From NCBI GenBank assembly GCA_964019695.1, contig OZ026521.1, positions 31,779,601-31,843,600 of the forward strand: a stretch of 64,000 bases of DNA, read 5' to 3'. The notes beneath the pieces are model-generated. The model made no database searches. It worked only from the letters and a program-made list of their open reading frames with translations, and had not been told where the DNA came from. Below, piece by piece: positions 44,641-56,889 of this stretch. The position numbers and the translations under genes were made by a program. Source of the DNA: Loripinus fragilis. Taxonomy: Eukaryota > Mollusca > Bivalvia > Lucinida > Lucinidae. Position 1 is the first letter of the stretch. Each line of letters opens with the position of its first letter.

Positions 44641-44800
44641 CTAGTAAGGAAGTTGCATATAAATTAAACTTTGGTTAAGCCTAGACTGGAGTATACAGCA
44701 CCTATTTGAAACCCTTAGTCTAAAACTCAGATTTACCCAAATTGAGAAAAGTCAGAGGAGGGCAGCTCACTGGATCTGCAGGAGATGATGAAACACAGGG
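44641..44800 (+). pseudogene. Short non-LTR retrotransposon remnant (thumb region)
   Basis: At nucleotide level this closely follows the complement of about 2340-2500: TSKEVAYK, then a region equivalent to EYAAPIWSPHLK, then CACTGGATCTGCAGGAGATG. Small indels break all frames. It is a degraded ~160-nt fragment of the same element family, followed by a SINE-like tail. Confidence 0.7.
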
Positions 44801-44837
44801 AGACTCGGTGTCTGAGGCTTTCTTGATGGCTTAAAAA

Positions 44838-44950
44838 AGAGCTCACAGGTAGAGTGTTAGACTTGGATCCAAGTGTTGCTACTTTGAGACTCATCAGAGG
44901 CACTGCTGTGTCATTGAGCAAGACGCTTTATCTCCAAAGGTCATCTAGCT
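44838..44950 (+). mobile_element. SINE fragment
   Basis: GAGCTCACAGGTAGAGTG, GAGGCACTGCTGTGTCATTGA and CAAGACGCTTTATCTCC resemble the 24984 variant, with the tail missing. Confidence 0.55.
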
Positions 44951-45322
44951 CTTGAAATGTGATATGTTCAGGGGTATTTGTTGGTTTGAAAAGCTATAAA
45001 TACTAAACTGTGTCCTTTCTTCTATTCCAGAGGCATTAGATGGTTATATGCAAAATTTACTCCCAACCCCCACAAAAAATTGCAAACAAACAACAATACT
45101 GAAAAACAAACCAGTTTCATGGTGCCAGGGGATTTTCCCATTCTTCTACTTTTGTATAGATTTTATGTGCAACAACTGTCAAATCACTTGCCTGCTTTGC
45201 CTTAATACCTGGAAGCAAAAGGTTAAGGAAACCCTTGAAACAATAACACTCTCCCACCTCAACAACAACACTCTCCCACCTCAACAACAACTCTAGTGTA
45301 CATGTACACATCAATTTTACTA

Positions 45323-45620
45323 ATGCACCAGTCATTTGTATCCACTGCTCCCTCACCTACGGTGATAGGCGGGGATAGTGACCCTTCACTTATCAGAGCC
45401 CTGGTATAAGCTCCACCCTGTGGAGACAAGCTGATTGTAACAGCCCTATTCTTAGCCCCACCGTACACTACAGAAAATCTTACCAGGGCAGGTGTCCCAA
45501 TGTTATAACCCCACACTTCCCCGGCACTAGGGGACAATCAAAAAGTACTTGCCCTGCACCATAGCCCGGCTATTCCACCACTATCCCGGTGGGGGGCGTG
45601 GATACAAATGACTGGTGCAT
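45323..45620. mobile_element. ATGCACCAGTCATTTG element, 298-bp copy
   Basis: Left ATGCACCAGTCATTTGTATC and right GATACAAATGACTGGTGCAT are perfect inverted ends; short relative of 9773-10447. Confidence 0.85.
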
Positions 45621-45679
45621 AATTCACTGTTAAATTTTAAATGGGTATGTATTGTAATCTGGCCCTTTTCAGAGCGCAC

Positions 45680-45797
45680 AGTGCCACCTGACTCACCCAA
45701 TGCACTGCGTTGTGTCCTTGACACTTTATCCTCTGCTTACTACTGGACTGAAAAATTGTTGACTGGGATATAAAGAATCAAAACAAACAAACAAAAG
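45680..45797 (+). mobile_element. Internally deleted SINE with target duplication
   Basis: ACTGCGTTGTGTCCTTG, CTTACTACTGGACTG, GTTGACTGGGATATAAAGAA and a CAAACAAACAAA tail; GAGCGCAC flanks it (45672-45679, 45798-45805). The tRNA head is reduced. Confidence 0.75.
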
Positions 45798-46078
45798 GAG
45801 CGCACCATTTTCTCCGGAGATCAATATTTGCAATTAATCAAACATGTTGATCTTGATAAACCAATAAATGATATCTGTGTCTTGTAAATAATTTATGCGT
45901 TATAAAAATAATAGCCTGTCTATGATAGTAACGGTCTGACCTAGCCTGTTTGATCATTTTGTAAGTATTTGTCTATTTTATTGCCTAGATAAGATACACT
46001 TTTATAGCAGAGCTGTCCAGGTAATGATGGTATTAGTTGGTCAGCAGAATACTTGATAGCTCAATAGCTTTACATTTG

Positions 46079-46610
46079 CAGGGGACAAAAATTCCACTCG
46101 TCCGCTCTTATTAATTACGAGTGAAATCTAGAAAGTACGGGGAATTCTTCCAAAAGCACTCATCCTGTAGGACGAGTGCTTTGGGAAGAATTACTCGAGG
46201 AAGTCATATTACATATTACTCCCTTATGTTCTGTATTGCATAGGCTTTTAAAGGACAAGTGCATGTCGTGGGTTCAACGCAACACTGTCGTATCTTGCTT
46301 TTATGAAATTTTTCAGGAGAGTTAAAAAACATATTTATATCTTGGCTTTTATATTATTTTTAACAATTTTATTGTTTAATTATGCTAAAAGTCATTTGAC
46401 TTTGATGACTAATGTTATTTTAAATATTACCCTTTTGTTTTAAAAGATATTTGCAATAATTTCACTTACAACAGTTTTCCCACCCAAAATCCATTTTTTG
46501 TCGTAGGATTTCAGTGCAATACTGTCGTAACTTAAAGTTACGACAGTGTTGCACTAAATAAGTTGCTGTATTTGATTCTAACTTCAAAGCAACACTGTTG
46601 TAAGTGATTT
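46079..46610 (+). mobile_element. Left end of an element with GCAACACTGTCGTA array
   Basis: It opens CAGGGGACAAAAATTCC. GTCGTGGGTTCAACGCAACA lies 190 nt in, and the word GCAACACTGTCGTA or its complement recurs near 46277, 46511, 46530 and 46589. A hairpin with GAGTGCTTT arms is at 46138-46202. The inverted counterpart is at 54000-54440. Confidence 0.7.
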
Positions 46611-46849
46611 TGTATCATGACTTTGCCGCCTTTCCTTTGATCTATGCTGCTCAATAATTTCCACAAGCCCCTGTCAAGGGTGGAGCTTATAACTGACTTG
46701 AATATCTGATGAATAAATTAAAAGATGGTTGTTTTATTGGTCATGATACAAGAATTTTATTGTACAAATACCTGTGAATATACAAATATTCCCTCTTGTA
46801 GGGGGAAACTTCGACTCGTCCTGCCTACAAGAAGGAATATTTGTATATA

Positions 46850-48156
46850 CGAGGGGCGTTCAATATGTAATGAAAACAGCCCAGTATATCCAAAAGTATT
46901 ATATTTACACACTTCATAATTACTTTCCTTAAAGGGTCTGTTTCTTGGCTAAATAAATGTAAAATTGCAGTTGTCCTGCTCCCTATCTAATTTACACAAG
47001 AGACTTTCAAGATAGGGTATTGAAGTACACTGTGATAGGAAATAAAACAATGTTTTCAAAAACAGATAACTACATGAACGAGGGGTGTTTTCAGTCTGCT
47101 TCTTCGTGTGGTAAATATACATATATTGGTGATTTATACCTGCAAAAAATTTTGATATTGCTTTATATTCTATGAAATACTGAGGCTGCCATTTTGGTTA
47201 AAATCCTCCTTGATGCTACATTTTCTGGCATTCCAGTGACAGAGTCGTTTTTGCGTGAACAAATACATAGTGAAAATTTAAACGAAAACCATTCGTGACA
47301 TTTATTCTGGTCGCTTTGATGTTCATTTGCAAGTAATACAGCCGATTTTGAAATTGTCATATTTAATCTCACTCATAAAGTACCCTCAAGTAGGTCATTT
47401 GAAATAAGAAAATCACTTAAAAGAATGCCATCTCTGGCTTACACTGAAATGGATCAGACAAAACGCCGCGTTTCATCGATGTTTGCATATGGATGCATTA
47501 TTTGGATATTGTTACACGTATTAACATGTAAATAACCTGGCTGGCTAATTTCAGACAATAAAATTATAGGCAATGAAAATGGTATACCACTCAAGATGAG
47601 ATACCCCTAGATATTGGTTTCAGTTTAACTGGTCTGCTGCCTATGCATTGTGTGTATTGAAACTCTGATACAATCAAAGTTGTCCTTCCCTGGTACAAAG
47701 CCACAGTTCAGATTTTCAAGAACCATGCTTATTTTAGTGTTGCGCCCATTGCTTTAAACGACGTCAACGTAAGAGGGGGTAATGCAATAAAACCGTTCGC
47801 ACGACAAATCAGTATTGGTCAAAAGTTTGTATTGTTATAGCAGATAAAGGGGAGATGAGTCAGAAAACTATTTATATGTGATTCATGCATGTTTAATGTT
47901 TGTTTTAGAAAATACAGCATGCTTTTCTACCTTTGTTAAGATGAGTCTTTCCAATTCAGAGGAAAATATATGCAGTGTATATTAGTGTGCTTTTTAAAAA
48001 GTCTGTAACTTATTAAATTTGGAAAAATAAAATAATGTTTCATGCACCATTATAACGGCGACGTTTTGATCTTTCGTTTGGCATATGGCCTAAAATCCTA
48101 ATGCATCTGTGGATGGAGTTATGAATGGGTTTTCATTACATATTGAACCCCCCTCG
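46850..48156. mobile_element. Mariner-sized TIR element with TA duplication
   Basis: The left end CGAGGGGCGTTCAATATGTA, then ATGAAAAC, is mirrored at the right (complement CGAGGGGGGTTCAATATGTA, then ATGAAAAC) with one mismatch; TA flanks both sides. The length of 1.3 kb matches mariner elements, but no transposase frame survives (longest open frame is about 69 codons). Confidence 0.75.
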
Positions 48157-50000
48157 TACACTCGTAAATTGTACAATAAAGTAAAAACATATTTAAGTTA
48201 CAATAGTTGCATTTAATTCATTAAAATTATCAACATAAAATACATTGCTTAAAAACTGCTGCATCTTACAGAAAAATGTACAATGGCAATTTCATAGTTT
48301 GTGTTCCAATTCACATCTCGGCTACCTTTAATATTCATATTGGCCATCTTTATAAATCAATAAATTGGCTACCCTTATTGTCCATATTGGCAACCTAAAA
48401 ATTAATTATAAATATTGGCAACCTTTATCATTATTAATAAACTAGTATAGTATCACATTTAAATAGCCGCAACTGCCTGCATAATACAGGCGACATACAG
48501 GACCAACCAGAATAAATGGCCAATACAGAAAAAACATATAGTTAGATAAAGTTATATGAGTGGTCATTTCTCTAGATGCGGAAGTTATCTTAATTCAAAT
48601 AATTTCGTATGGACCCAGTGTCTTAATTCAAATAATTTCTTATGGGCCCAGTAATTCCCTATTAACCCAGTTACAGGTCCTCCGCCTTGGACGGAATAAT
48701 ACAGCAGACCTAGAGCATGTACTGGACCAGTACAACTATTCTTGATTAATAATATAATATATAAAGCCTGTTTATCTGCACTGGAGCTATATATTCTTAA
48801 GGTTTCCCCAAACAAAATATTACTTATTGTTACAATGTTCATTTAACAATGAAAGTAGTTAGTTATACTTAGTTCCATTTTGAGTTTATTGTAAAGATCC
48901 TAAATTTTGGACATCTTAGTCTGAGCAAACAGTTAAAATCTACCTGTAGAAACAGTTTGGTCAGGCTCTACATTTTTTACCATTAAGTATTTGGGAAAAT
49001 GTATAAAACATCTTCTTGTCAAAAACTAACTGGCCTAATTTGGAAATGATTTAATTGGCACAAATTGTCATTGGCCGACCATGCATAGCTTTACCCAGAT
49101 TACTCAAAATGAATTTGATCCTTTAAAAAACATGGCTGCCATTGATCCATTATAACCTGAGTTTCCAAATAATTTATGGTTTAAATGATAATTCCATTGA
49201 GGGTCTTCATCCTTTTAACTTCCTCAATATTACAATTGTATTTAAACTTTACAATGTGAAGTCATATCCATACTGATGATCGATCAATTTAAGACTCATA
49301 GCTGGATGACCAAGTCAGGTTGTCAAGGAGAAATGCCTTATGCAATGCATTATAATTGATGAGATTGTGAGGGTCAACATTGCATCAGAGGTTAGACTTG
49401 GAATGTGGTAGGAGGTTGGATTACCATGCAAAAAGAAAAATTGACCATGGTCCGGTCAGGAAGATTTTCTTTACTTTACCAGATCCCAAGGATAATGAAA
49501 TTAAGGGTGAGATAACCCAGTTGAGACACCACGTAAATGTCTTCTGCATGGCTTGATGGGTGCATCCATTATTGAGATCATTGAGAGGGTCAATGTAATT
49601 TTTTTGGAGGAACACATAAAGAGAATGATAGATGAATGGAGAACTGGATGGCACTGCACACCCTGCCTGCAGGTGCAATTAAATTATAGTACATGCGAGT
49701 GCAGCTACCCCTCATTTTGTACTATGATTTACAGGATAGAACTTATGTACTGGCCAACCCAGTGTCAGTATGATGTCGCTGGATGGGGTGATATTTCAAG
49801 CGTCTTGGGCATGATCATTCTGAAGATCATTAAAACTGACCATTGACCATCTAGTAACATCCAGACATATATGTGAGATGACCGAAAGATTGTTGAACAC
49901 ACATATACATGTACCATTCTGTTTAATAGATACTGATAAATTCAATACTGCTGATATAGTTTTCAAACACCCTGAAAAATCCTGGTGTAAGCCGGAATAT
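48157..50000. other. No gene recognised; two small tandem repeats
   Basis: ATATTGGCAACCTTTAT-like units recur at about 48338-48435, and a ~32-nt unit (CTTAATTCAAATAATTTC) is doubled at 48588-48655. The rest is unassigned. Confidence 0.4.
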
Positions 50001-50717
50001 GTAAAGCAATGTGAGACTGGCCTTATCTAGCCTACCCTACCCAAGGGAATTAGCCTAGCTGTCCAAACTGGTTGGCAGAGTTGTATGATCAGGATAAGGT
50101 CACCATAAGATAATGAGGTAAGGATATCCTTATTTAGCCTAGTGGCAGCCAGGATTATGCCGGGTATGTAGCCTATCACCACACTTAATCAAGTATGGTC
50201 AGGGTAGCCTAATCTGGCAGGATTTGATGTGTTAGGGTAGGGTATGCCTGTCCTTACTAGTTAGGATAAAGAGAAAGCAAGCCTAGCCTACTAAAGTGCA
50301 TGGTAGTGAGGGCTATGTTAATTAAGGTATGGTCACCCTACTATTTTGGTTAGGATAGCCCAGCCTAGGCGCTTGGATGGGGTAGGGTAAGGTACAGTTG
50401 CCCTATTTAAGTTAGCCTAACTTAGGTTAGGGTAGCCTAGCCTAGTCTACTGCAGGGCTGAGTCGGGTAGGTTAAGGTTTTGTCACCCTAGAGGCTTTTA
50501 GTAAGATTATGATAGCCTACCAGAAGTGGCAGTCAGGGTAGGGTATGGTCAACCTACTGGTAAGGCAACCCCACCAAATCTAGCATACTTGGCAGGCAGA
50601 GATGCATTAGATTGGTAGGGGTGTATGGTAGACCCACTGGTTAGTTTAATGGTATGGTAGTGTTTTACACTTTATGCTACACTAGGATATGATATGGGCA
50701 AGTCCTACCCTGGGCTG

Positions 50718-50918
50718 TGGGAGCGCAGTGGCTCAGTGCTTGACTCGAGCCCAAGGGGTCGCGAGTACGAGCCTCACCGGCATCACTGTGTTGTGGTCCT
50801 TGAGCAAGACACATTTATCCTAGTTTAGTACTGGTTCAACCCAGGAAGACCTGTCCCTGTTTAACTGAAAGATTGTTGATGGGACGTAAAGAATCAAATC
50901 AAACAAAAACAAACAAAA
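50718..50918 (+). mobile_element. tRNA-derived SINE with 13-bp target duplication
   Basis: GGAGCGCAGTGGCTCAG head, a diverged B-box (GAGTACGAGCC) and a full tail; CTACCCTGGGCTG flanks it (50705-50717, 50919-50931). It lands in the TAGCC-rich region. Confidence 0.9.
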
Positions 50919-51552
50919 CTACCCTGGGCTGCGGTAAGGTAGGTAGCAGAAGGGAATTGTCATCATGTTAAGATTGCAAATAGTATGCCATACCAAAGGG
51001 TAGGTATGAAAAGTTAAGATATTTGGTAAGGCTAGGGCTTAGGAAATGTAAGGCTTGGTCAGCTAACCTATCCTACCTCATGGGCATGGTTTTGAGGGAT
51101 AGGGTAGGCTTATAGGCTATGGTCGCCCTACTGGTTACTGGTTAGGGTATTATGTAGAAAACATGCTTTTCCTTAGAATTTACCAATGAGGGTGAACAAG
51201 AGTACAAGACCCATCCAAGATCTGCCCTTCTTGGTAGGCAGGGTGATAAGGTATAGTTTAGTCTGGGTAGTTCGCCTTATAGTATGGACAGTAATGGTTA
51301 TAGTAGGGACAAGCCTTAAAGTAAAATCTGAACTGTACATAGAAAAGGCAAGGTAGGTTATGGTACACTTGCCCAGGCCTTCAGATTTATGGAGGGCCCG
51401 GGTCATTGTCCCATGATTACAAAATATGGCCCATCACTCTCAAAGGCAGTGGGCCCTGTGGACCCATCATTTTTAGTTGTGAAAAAATCTCACTTAAATA
51501 AAAATAATCATACAAACTCCACAAAACAGAAAGTACATGTAGGTAGTCAATA

Positions 51553-51710
51553 CAGTAAAACATATCTTAAGAAGCCACTCAAAAAAGACAAAACAAAGAT
51601 TTTAATACATGTAGCTTAATGGAGGTCTATAAAGGATTCTGCAATATTTTTGACCTGCATTTAGCGATAATTGGTCTTCTTTTTTGAGTGGCCGCTTAAG
51701 ACAGGCGGTA
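51553..51710. repeat. CAGTAAAAC palindromic MITE, right end damaged
   Basis: It opens CAGTAAAACATATCTTAA after TA; the other side has GGCCGCTTAAGACAGG but the final TTTTACTG is missing. Confidence 0.7.
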
Positions 51711-52937
51711 CTTCTTTTGTGGATCTTTTATATTTTTGTTCTGTCTTATGTTTGCTATGTCTTTGTGCGCGTCTGTTTATATGTGCTTTGTGGTCACCTG
51801 CTGGGAAAGGGCTGACCTCTTGGCTCTCGCTTGTGGTGTCTAACTGTGAGTTTGTAACTTTCCCATTGGTATCCTGGGTCGGGTGTGGTACTTGCATGAT
51901 TGTATCGACTCCTGATCTTTTACACCCTTACTTACTTTACTGTATAATCAGCAGTCAATATACATATATGCATACAAGTGTCTGTGTCAGTGTGTAGGTA
52001 AAGTATACTACTACCTAAATGTCAACTGTGTTTAGTTTGATATGCTTGGACCCATCATTTCAGAAAATGACCCACCATTTTTTGCTCCATGGGTCACTTC
52101 GGCCCACCAATCTTGAAAAAAATCTGAAGCCCTGCTTGCCTATGTAAGGGAGAGCTTAGGTTCGCAGACTAAGCTAGCCAAACCTACCCTACACAGCTCT
52201 ACTTTTTCTTGAAGACAGGGTGATGGAGGACATGGCAGGTATGGTTAACCTAACAAGATTTGTGGTAGGGTACCATTCTCAAGCTTATAGTTAACCTTAA
52301 TTAATCAGGTACCCCAGTTTAAGGTAGGTAAAGCCTACTGATTAGGGTAGGAGTATAAGATAACCTTTCCAAAGCATAGCTTACCAGGTTGGGATGGATA
52401 AAGGATTAGGCTAGATCTTGCATAGGGTATTGTCACCCTACTTAATTGGGTTAGGCTATATAGGGGCCAGGTAGTCTTCCTTACATACTACTAGAATCAG
52501 AATCATAGGATTCATACAGTATCAATCTTGACATCTGACTGACTAAAATAAGATTTAAAGTAGCTATGGTAGGTCCTACCCTAAGGTAAATATAGTTCTT
52601 TACTTTGAAAGGCTAGGCATGGCTAGGCTATAGTTAAGTGAGCAAAGCCTAGGCTATGCTAGTCTACTTTATACTACCCCACCTTACCCTACTCTATCTG
52701 GTTGACAGGGAGATTTTGCATTATCATCCTAGATAGGGTAGTTGTAAGGTGTGTTTTATTGGATGTTAGATAGGACAGGGAATATCACTTTTTTGTAAAG
52801 CTTAATCTAAAGTTTCTATAATGATTGTCTTTTTTCCTCTGTTTTGAGAGAATTCTATTTCAACACTTGTTTGGGAAGGATTTCTATTGACTACCGTTAT
52901 TGTACATGTCTTATTGGTTTATAATACTGGTGTCACT

Positions 52938-53165
52938 TTAACCCATATAAGCCTGGCGTCCTTTTTGTGGGACATAGGTGAACAGTGCAGACCCAGCTCA
53001 GATGCTGCAGAAAGCAGCATCTGATCAGGGTCTCCACTGTTTGCTTACATAATGTTCTACTTAGATTTGAATAAAAATGAAAGATACCACCCAACAACCC
53101 TTAAAATGGAAACAGACTGGTCCAATTGATAAGAATGGGAAATTCCATTCAGCTTAAATGGGTTA
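52938..53165. repeat. Palindromic MITE with TTAACCCATATAAGC ends
   Basis: Left TTAACCCATATAAGCC and right GCTTAAATGGGTTAA; centre CAGATGCTGCAG..GCAGCATCTGATC. Confidence 0.75.
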
Positions 53166-53999
53166 AGTTGTTACATCTTTCCCGGGTGGGGTGTATTATA
53201 GGCAGGGTTTGCAATCTGATTGTATTAGTCTTGTAATTTTTATAGCCGGTTATTAAAAAAAAGTAGTTAGTTTTTCATCAAAAACCATTTAATACCCCAT
53301 CAAACTCATTTAATACCCTCATTTTACCTATAATTTCCATTTTCATAGAATTTCTTCTCAATTTGTCATTCTATCAACATTAATTGTGTCATTTTCAGCC
53401 AACAACAGATCAATCTTCTCGGCCAGATTTATTATGGCGTCTAATATGTTTCATTGGGATCAAGTGATGTCCTTATGTAAGGAACACCTTCAATTTTTGG
53501 GCTTGAATGTTATGGTACTTGATACTGACTTACATCTACCACCATTTCTGCGCCATATGGTATTTGGACTGTGACCTTTTAATTGTTCACTGACTTTGTA
53601 ACTTAATTTTAAGCATATATCTCAAGGGCTACTAGAGCAAGAGTAATGCTACTTAGTATTGACTTATGTCAAGGGATGAGCATCTTCATAGGGGTATCCA
53701 TGCATATTTGATCTCGGCCTAAACGTCATGGTTCGCTATTGTTGAATTTTTGTATCTTAACTATTTATAGTCCATTTCTCAAGAAAAACTTAAATTAATA
53801 ATAATGCAATTCAGAATAAGGCCATGTCAACCTGAACCTTTTAAAGACTGTGCTCCCTTGAAGATATGTCAGAACCTTTGGCAGAATTTTTTTCTTGGTA
53901 GTTTTCAAGATGGCAAAATCCGTTTATGCTGTTATGTAATAAGAATGAACAGTTTGATGTCATTTTTACAGTTATGATGTCATAAATTCAAGACAAAAA
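53166..53999. other. No gene recognised
   Basis: AT-rich sequence with two short echoes (ATACTGACTTA, TATTGACTTATGTC) of a possible old tandem repeat. Confidence 0.35.
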
Positions 54000-54440
54000 G
54001 CTAGATACGACAGTATTGCACTGAACAAATTAATCAATACATGTATTGTTTTCAATGCAACAGTGGTGTATGTGTGACAGTTGCAGTTACATCAGTGTTG
54101 CACTCAAAGAACACAGTCTTTCAGCTAAAATCTCAGTGCAACAGTGTCGTATGTAAAGTTACGACAGTATTGCGTTAAATGAATTGGCACTTGTGAGATA
54201 CAACAAAATGACTAATTTAATATAACTTGAGAAATTTTAACAACACATTTAAGACATTTTCACAGATTATGTAAATATGTTTTATAGATTCAAAACTGCA
54301 AAAAAGTACATTTCTGAAAAAATTGCAGTTACGACAGTGTTGCGTTGAACCCACGATGTGTTTGCAGGTCGGGATAAGTGAAAATTGTAAGTTACTTGTC
54401 CTGCAGGACAAGTGCAATATTAAAATATTTTTGTCCCCTG
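54000..54440 (-). mobile_element. Right end of an element with GCAACACTGTCGTA array
   Basis: The words TTACGACAGTATTGC and GCAACAGTGTCGTA and variants occur near 54006, 54056, 54091, 54137, 54158 and 54328. CGTTGAACCCACGATGTG mirrors the left end, and the edge is TTTTTGTCCCCTG. Opposite orientation to 46079-46610. Confidence 0.7.
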
Positions 54441-54442
54441 AT

Positions 54443-54640
54443 TTCAGGGACTAAGCAAGGGGGAGACTTGGGGGAAGTAGTCTCCCTAATCTGGCTCACT
54501 TCTCCCAATTTTCAACTTAGGGAGAAGTTTTATTGTATGGAACATATAGGGGAACATAAAGTTTAGACCCAAACTTCTCCCCATGAGGTGCAAAACTTCT
54601 CCCTATCTGAGAGCTTTAGCTTGGTCCCAGTGATTTTTAT
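54443..54640. repeat. GGGAGAAGT repeat, related to 25545
   Basis: CAGGGACTAAGCAAGGGGGA..CTTCTCCC..TTAGGGAGAAGTT..AACTTCTCCCTATCTGAGAG..TTGGTCCCAGTG. Confidence 0.55.
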
Positions 54641-55199
54641 GTAAGATGAGATCACAGACAATATTTCTTTTAAAGATTTACTTTGTGAATATGGTGCTTC
54701 TCACCGAAAACCAGATGAATTTGTTATTAGAAGGTTATTAACCTAATTGATAATAATATGAAGGCCTGCCATTTCCAATACTTTGAAGAATGATGCGACA
54801 ACGTCTCAAAAATGGTTCATCCCAGTAAAACATCACATAATTTTAAAAAGTTGAATGGGACATATAGCAGCGTTCAATCTAAGAAAGTTTTCGTTTATTT
54901 CAGATGAAAATGAAACACTGCCCTGGTAGTTTCGCATTCACATAAATATTTTAAAGATGACCCACTCTAGCCACAAAATAATTCTTTCCAGACCTCTACC
55001 AGAGTGTAAAACTGGATCGAGTTTGGGACCGACATTCTTTCATTTAACATTTTTTTCTACCTACCATTTGAGACATTTTTGGAAAAGACAAATTTGTTTA
55101 GCCTTAGCAGATGATAAAAAAGTGGTCACTGGCAGATAAGGAGTAGAATATGTATTGTAATTATTGCACATGTGGTTCATAGGTCCTGTTAAGGACATT

Positions 55200-55360
55200 T
55201 TTTGAGCGTAAAATTGTAATTATTTTCTTACTCATTAACTTAAACATGTGTTTTGGGTGCTCAAAAGAACCGTCTCATTGAGACGGTTCTTTTGAGTACC
55301 CACAACATATGTTTTGCTTGAGAAATAAGAAAAAAAATAATTTTCACCTTATCTGAAGGC
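55200..55360. repeat. GAGACGGTTCTTTT palindromic MITE, best copy
   Basis: GAGCGTAAAATTGTAATTAT, CATGTGTTTTGGGTGCTCAA, GAACCGTCTCATTGAGACGG, then the inverted arm to AATAAGAAAAAAAATAATTT. The centre is a near-perfect hairpin. Confidence 0.85.
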
Positions 55361-55691
55361 TTCGTGGTTTATTGTTTACTTTTGTAAATAAACTGCACTA
55401 TCTGAGGTCCATAACCGGTCATTTGCCCATAAACTTCAATATGAAACTTTTCTGAATAGTCCGAACAGTCAAGCTTTCTAAAGATGTGACACGAGATCTT
55501 GATTGTCCCAGGCTCACAAGACATTCATCTTTATTGTTAAAATTCATTTAACTAAAAGAAAAATTTAATTGTTGTATTGAAACTAATAATCTGAGAGGTT
55601 GGCGAAGGTGAATTGATGTTTGTGTAAAATTATTTGTCAGAAGTACTAGCCACTAATGAGCCTCTTCTCATGGTCAAATGCAGTTAATAGA

Positions 55692-55735
55692 GGCCTTGAG
55701 ATTTGGCTGTCATGCGCTGGTCCAGGAATTTTCAT

Positions 55736-55787
<52 letters not shown>

Positions 55788-55870
55788 CCAGGTCAGTCTG
55801 AGGCCTTGAGATTTGGCTGTCATGCGCTGGTCCAGGAATTTTCATCGGGGGGGGGGTCCAGGTCAGTCTG
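55692..55870 (+). repeat. Tandem duplication with poly-G runs of 50 and 10
   Basis: AGGCCTTGAGATTTGGCTGT..TCCAGGAATTTTCATCG is followed by G runs (55737-55786 and 55847-55856) and GTCCAGGTCAGTCTGA in both units. The units differ mainly in G-run length. Confidence 0.92.
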
Positions 55871-55993
55871 ACAAAAAAAAAGCTCTTTGTTTTTTTTTTT
55901 TTTAGTCCTCAGCTTATTTTACAGAAGTCAAATGGTCAATTTCAAAGAAATCTATCATTTTTCAAGGTTCCAGAGGGGGTCCAACATTTTCCA

Positions 55994-56008
55994 GGGGGGG
56001 GGGGGGGG
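55994..56008. repeat. Poly-G tract (15)
   Basis: G run after CATTTTCCA, before GTCCAATTGC; CCGGGGGGTCCGGACCGCC lies 50 nt on. Same sequence style as the preceding duplication. Confidence 0.95.
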
Positions 56009-56645
56009 TCCAATTGCTTATTTCCTATAGAAACCCATATATCTTGTGATTTTCCGGGGGGTCCGGACCGCCTGTCCCCCTCTGGATCCGCACTTGGCTG
56101 TGTATCTTCCGGCTTTTTAGAGGAAATATTCTTTTCAGTTTTAGGCCTTTGGGTCCAATGAGACTTGCTAATGGGTCCAGCTGAAAACTAATGATCTCAG
56201 AATGCTATTTTTCAAGGCAAGTCAGCAATACCATTGCAGCCTGGGACCCACTGAACTGAAATGAAACTAAAAAGAAGAAGTCATGTGACACTATTTTCAG
56301 GTTTAGACACCATATTCTGTTCTATGTTTTACACAATGTCTGAATTCTCTAGATGCATAACATTTCTAAAATAAGTTTATATGAAGAGACACTGTAACTG
56401 TTTTATTTGCAAAGGTTAGTTACGTAACAGCATGCATTTGGAAATTTGTAATGTTAACCAGGACAGTCATCTGCTTATAATAATTTGATCTCAGATCGGG
56501 CCCAATACTGTTTGCACTGCTGGTATTCCTGAAACGTGAAAGAATTTAAGTTTATTTTGAGAGAGAAAAAAACAGCAGGCAGCAAAAACATGAAAAAGTA
56601 CCCAGCACACTGCTGCATGCAGTTATCTAATCCCTTTTTACCCTA

Positions 56646-56858
56646 AACCCATAAAGCCCCACCTATTATTTGCAGCAGACAACAATTTCAAATGTTGCTG
56701 CTTTTTCAAAAATAACAAATAATGGATGATATTTCAAGAGAATCGTCTGCTTGCAGACAATTCTCTTGAAATATCACACCTTATTTTTGTCGAAAATTAG
56801 GAAAGATGATGCCAAATTTGTTGTCTGCAGCAGTCGTGATTGGCACTTTGAGGGTTAA
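56646..56858. repeat. Palindromic MITE, GCGCCACCTATAATTTGCAGC family
   Basis: GCCCCACCTATTATTTGCAG, GAGAATCGTCTGCTTGCAGA, and an inverted arm to TGGCACTTTGAGGGTTAA. Confidence 0.75.
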
Positions 56859-56889
56859 GAAGGATTAATTATGTATTAATTTAAACTTA

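Larger units (their letters stand above)
50000..52760. repeat. Degenerate satellite-like region rich in TAGCCTA / GGGTAGG words
   Basis: Words such as TAGCCTAGCC, GGTTAGGGTA and GGTATGGTCACCCTACT recur throughout with irregular spacing of roughly 65-150 nt. The region is interrupted by a SINE (50718-50918), a palindromic MITE (51553-51710) and non-repetitive DNA (about 51700-52130). Confidence 0.7.

Noticed and set aside
46079..54440. Claim of one proven 8.4-kb transposon
   Set aside because: The inverted ends are convincing, but no matching target duplication was found, so I kept the two ends as separate features.
55656..55871. Poly-glycine protein
   Set aside because: Translation of a G50 run inside a tandem duplication.
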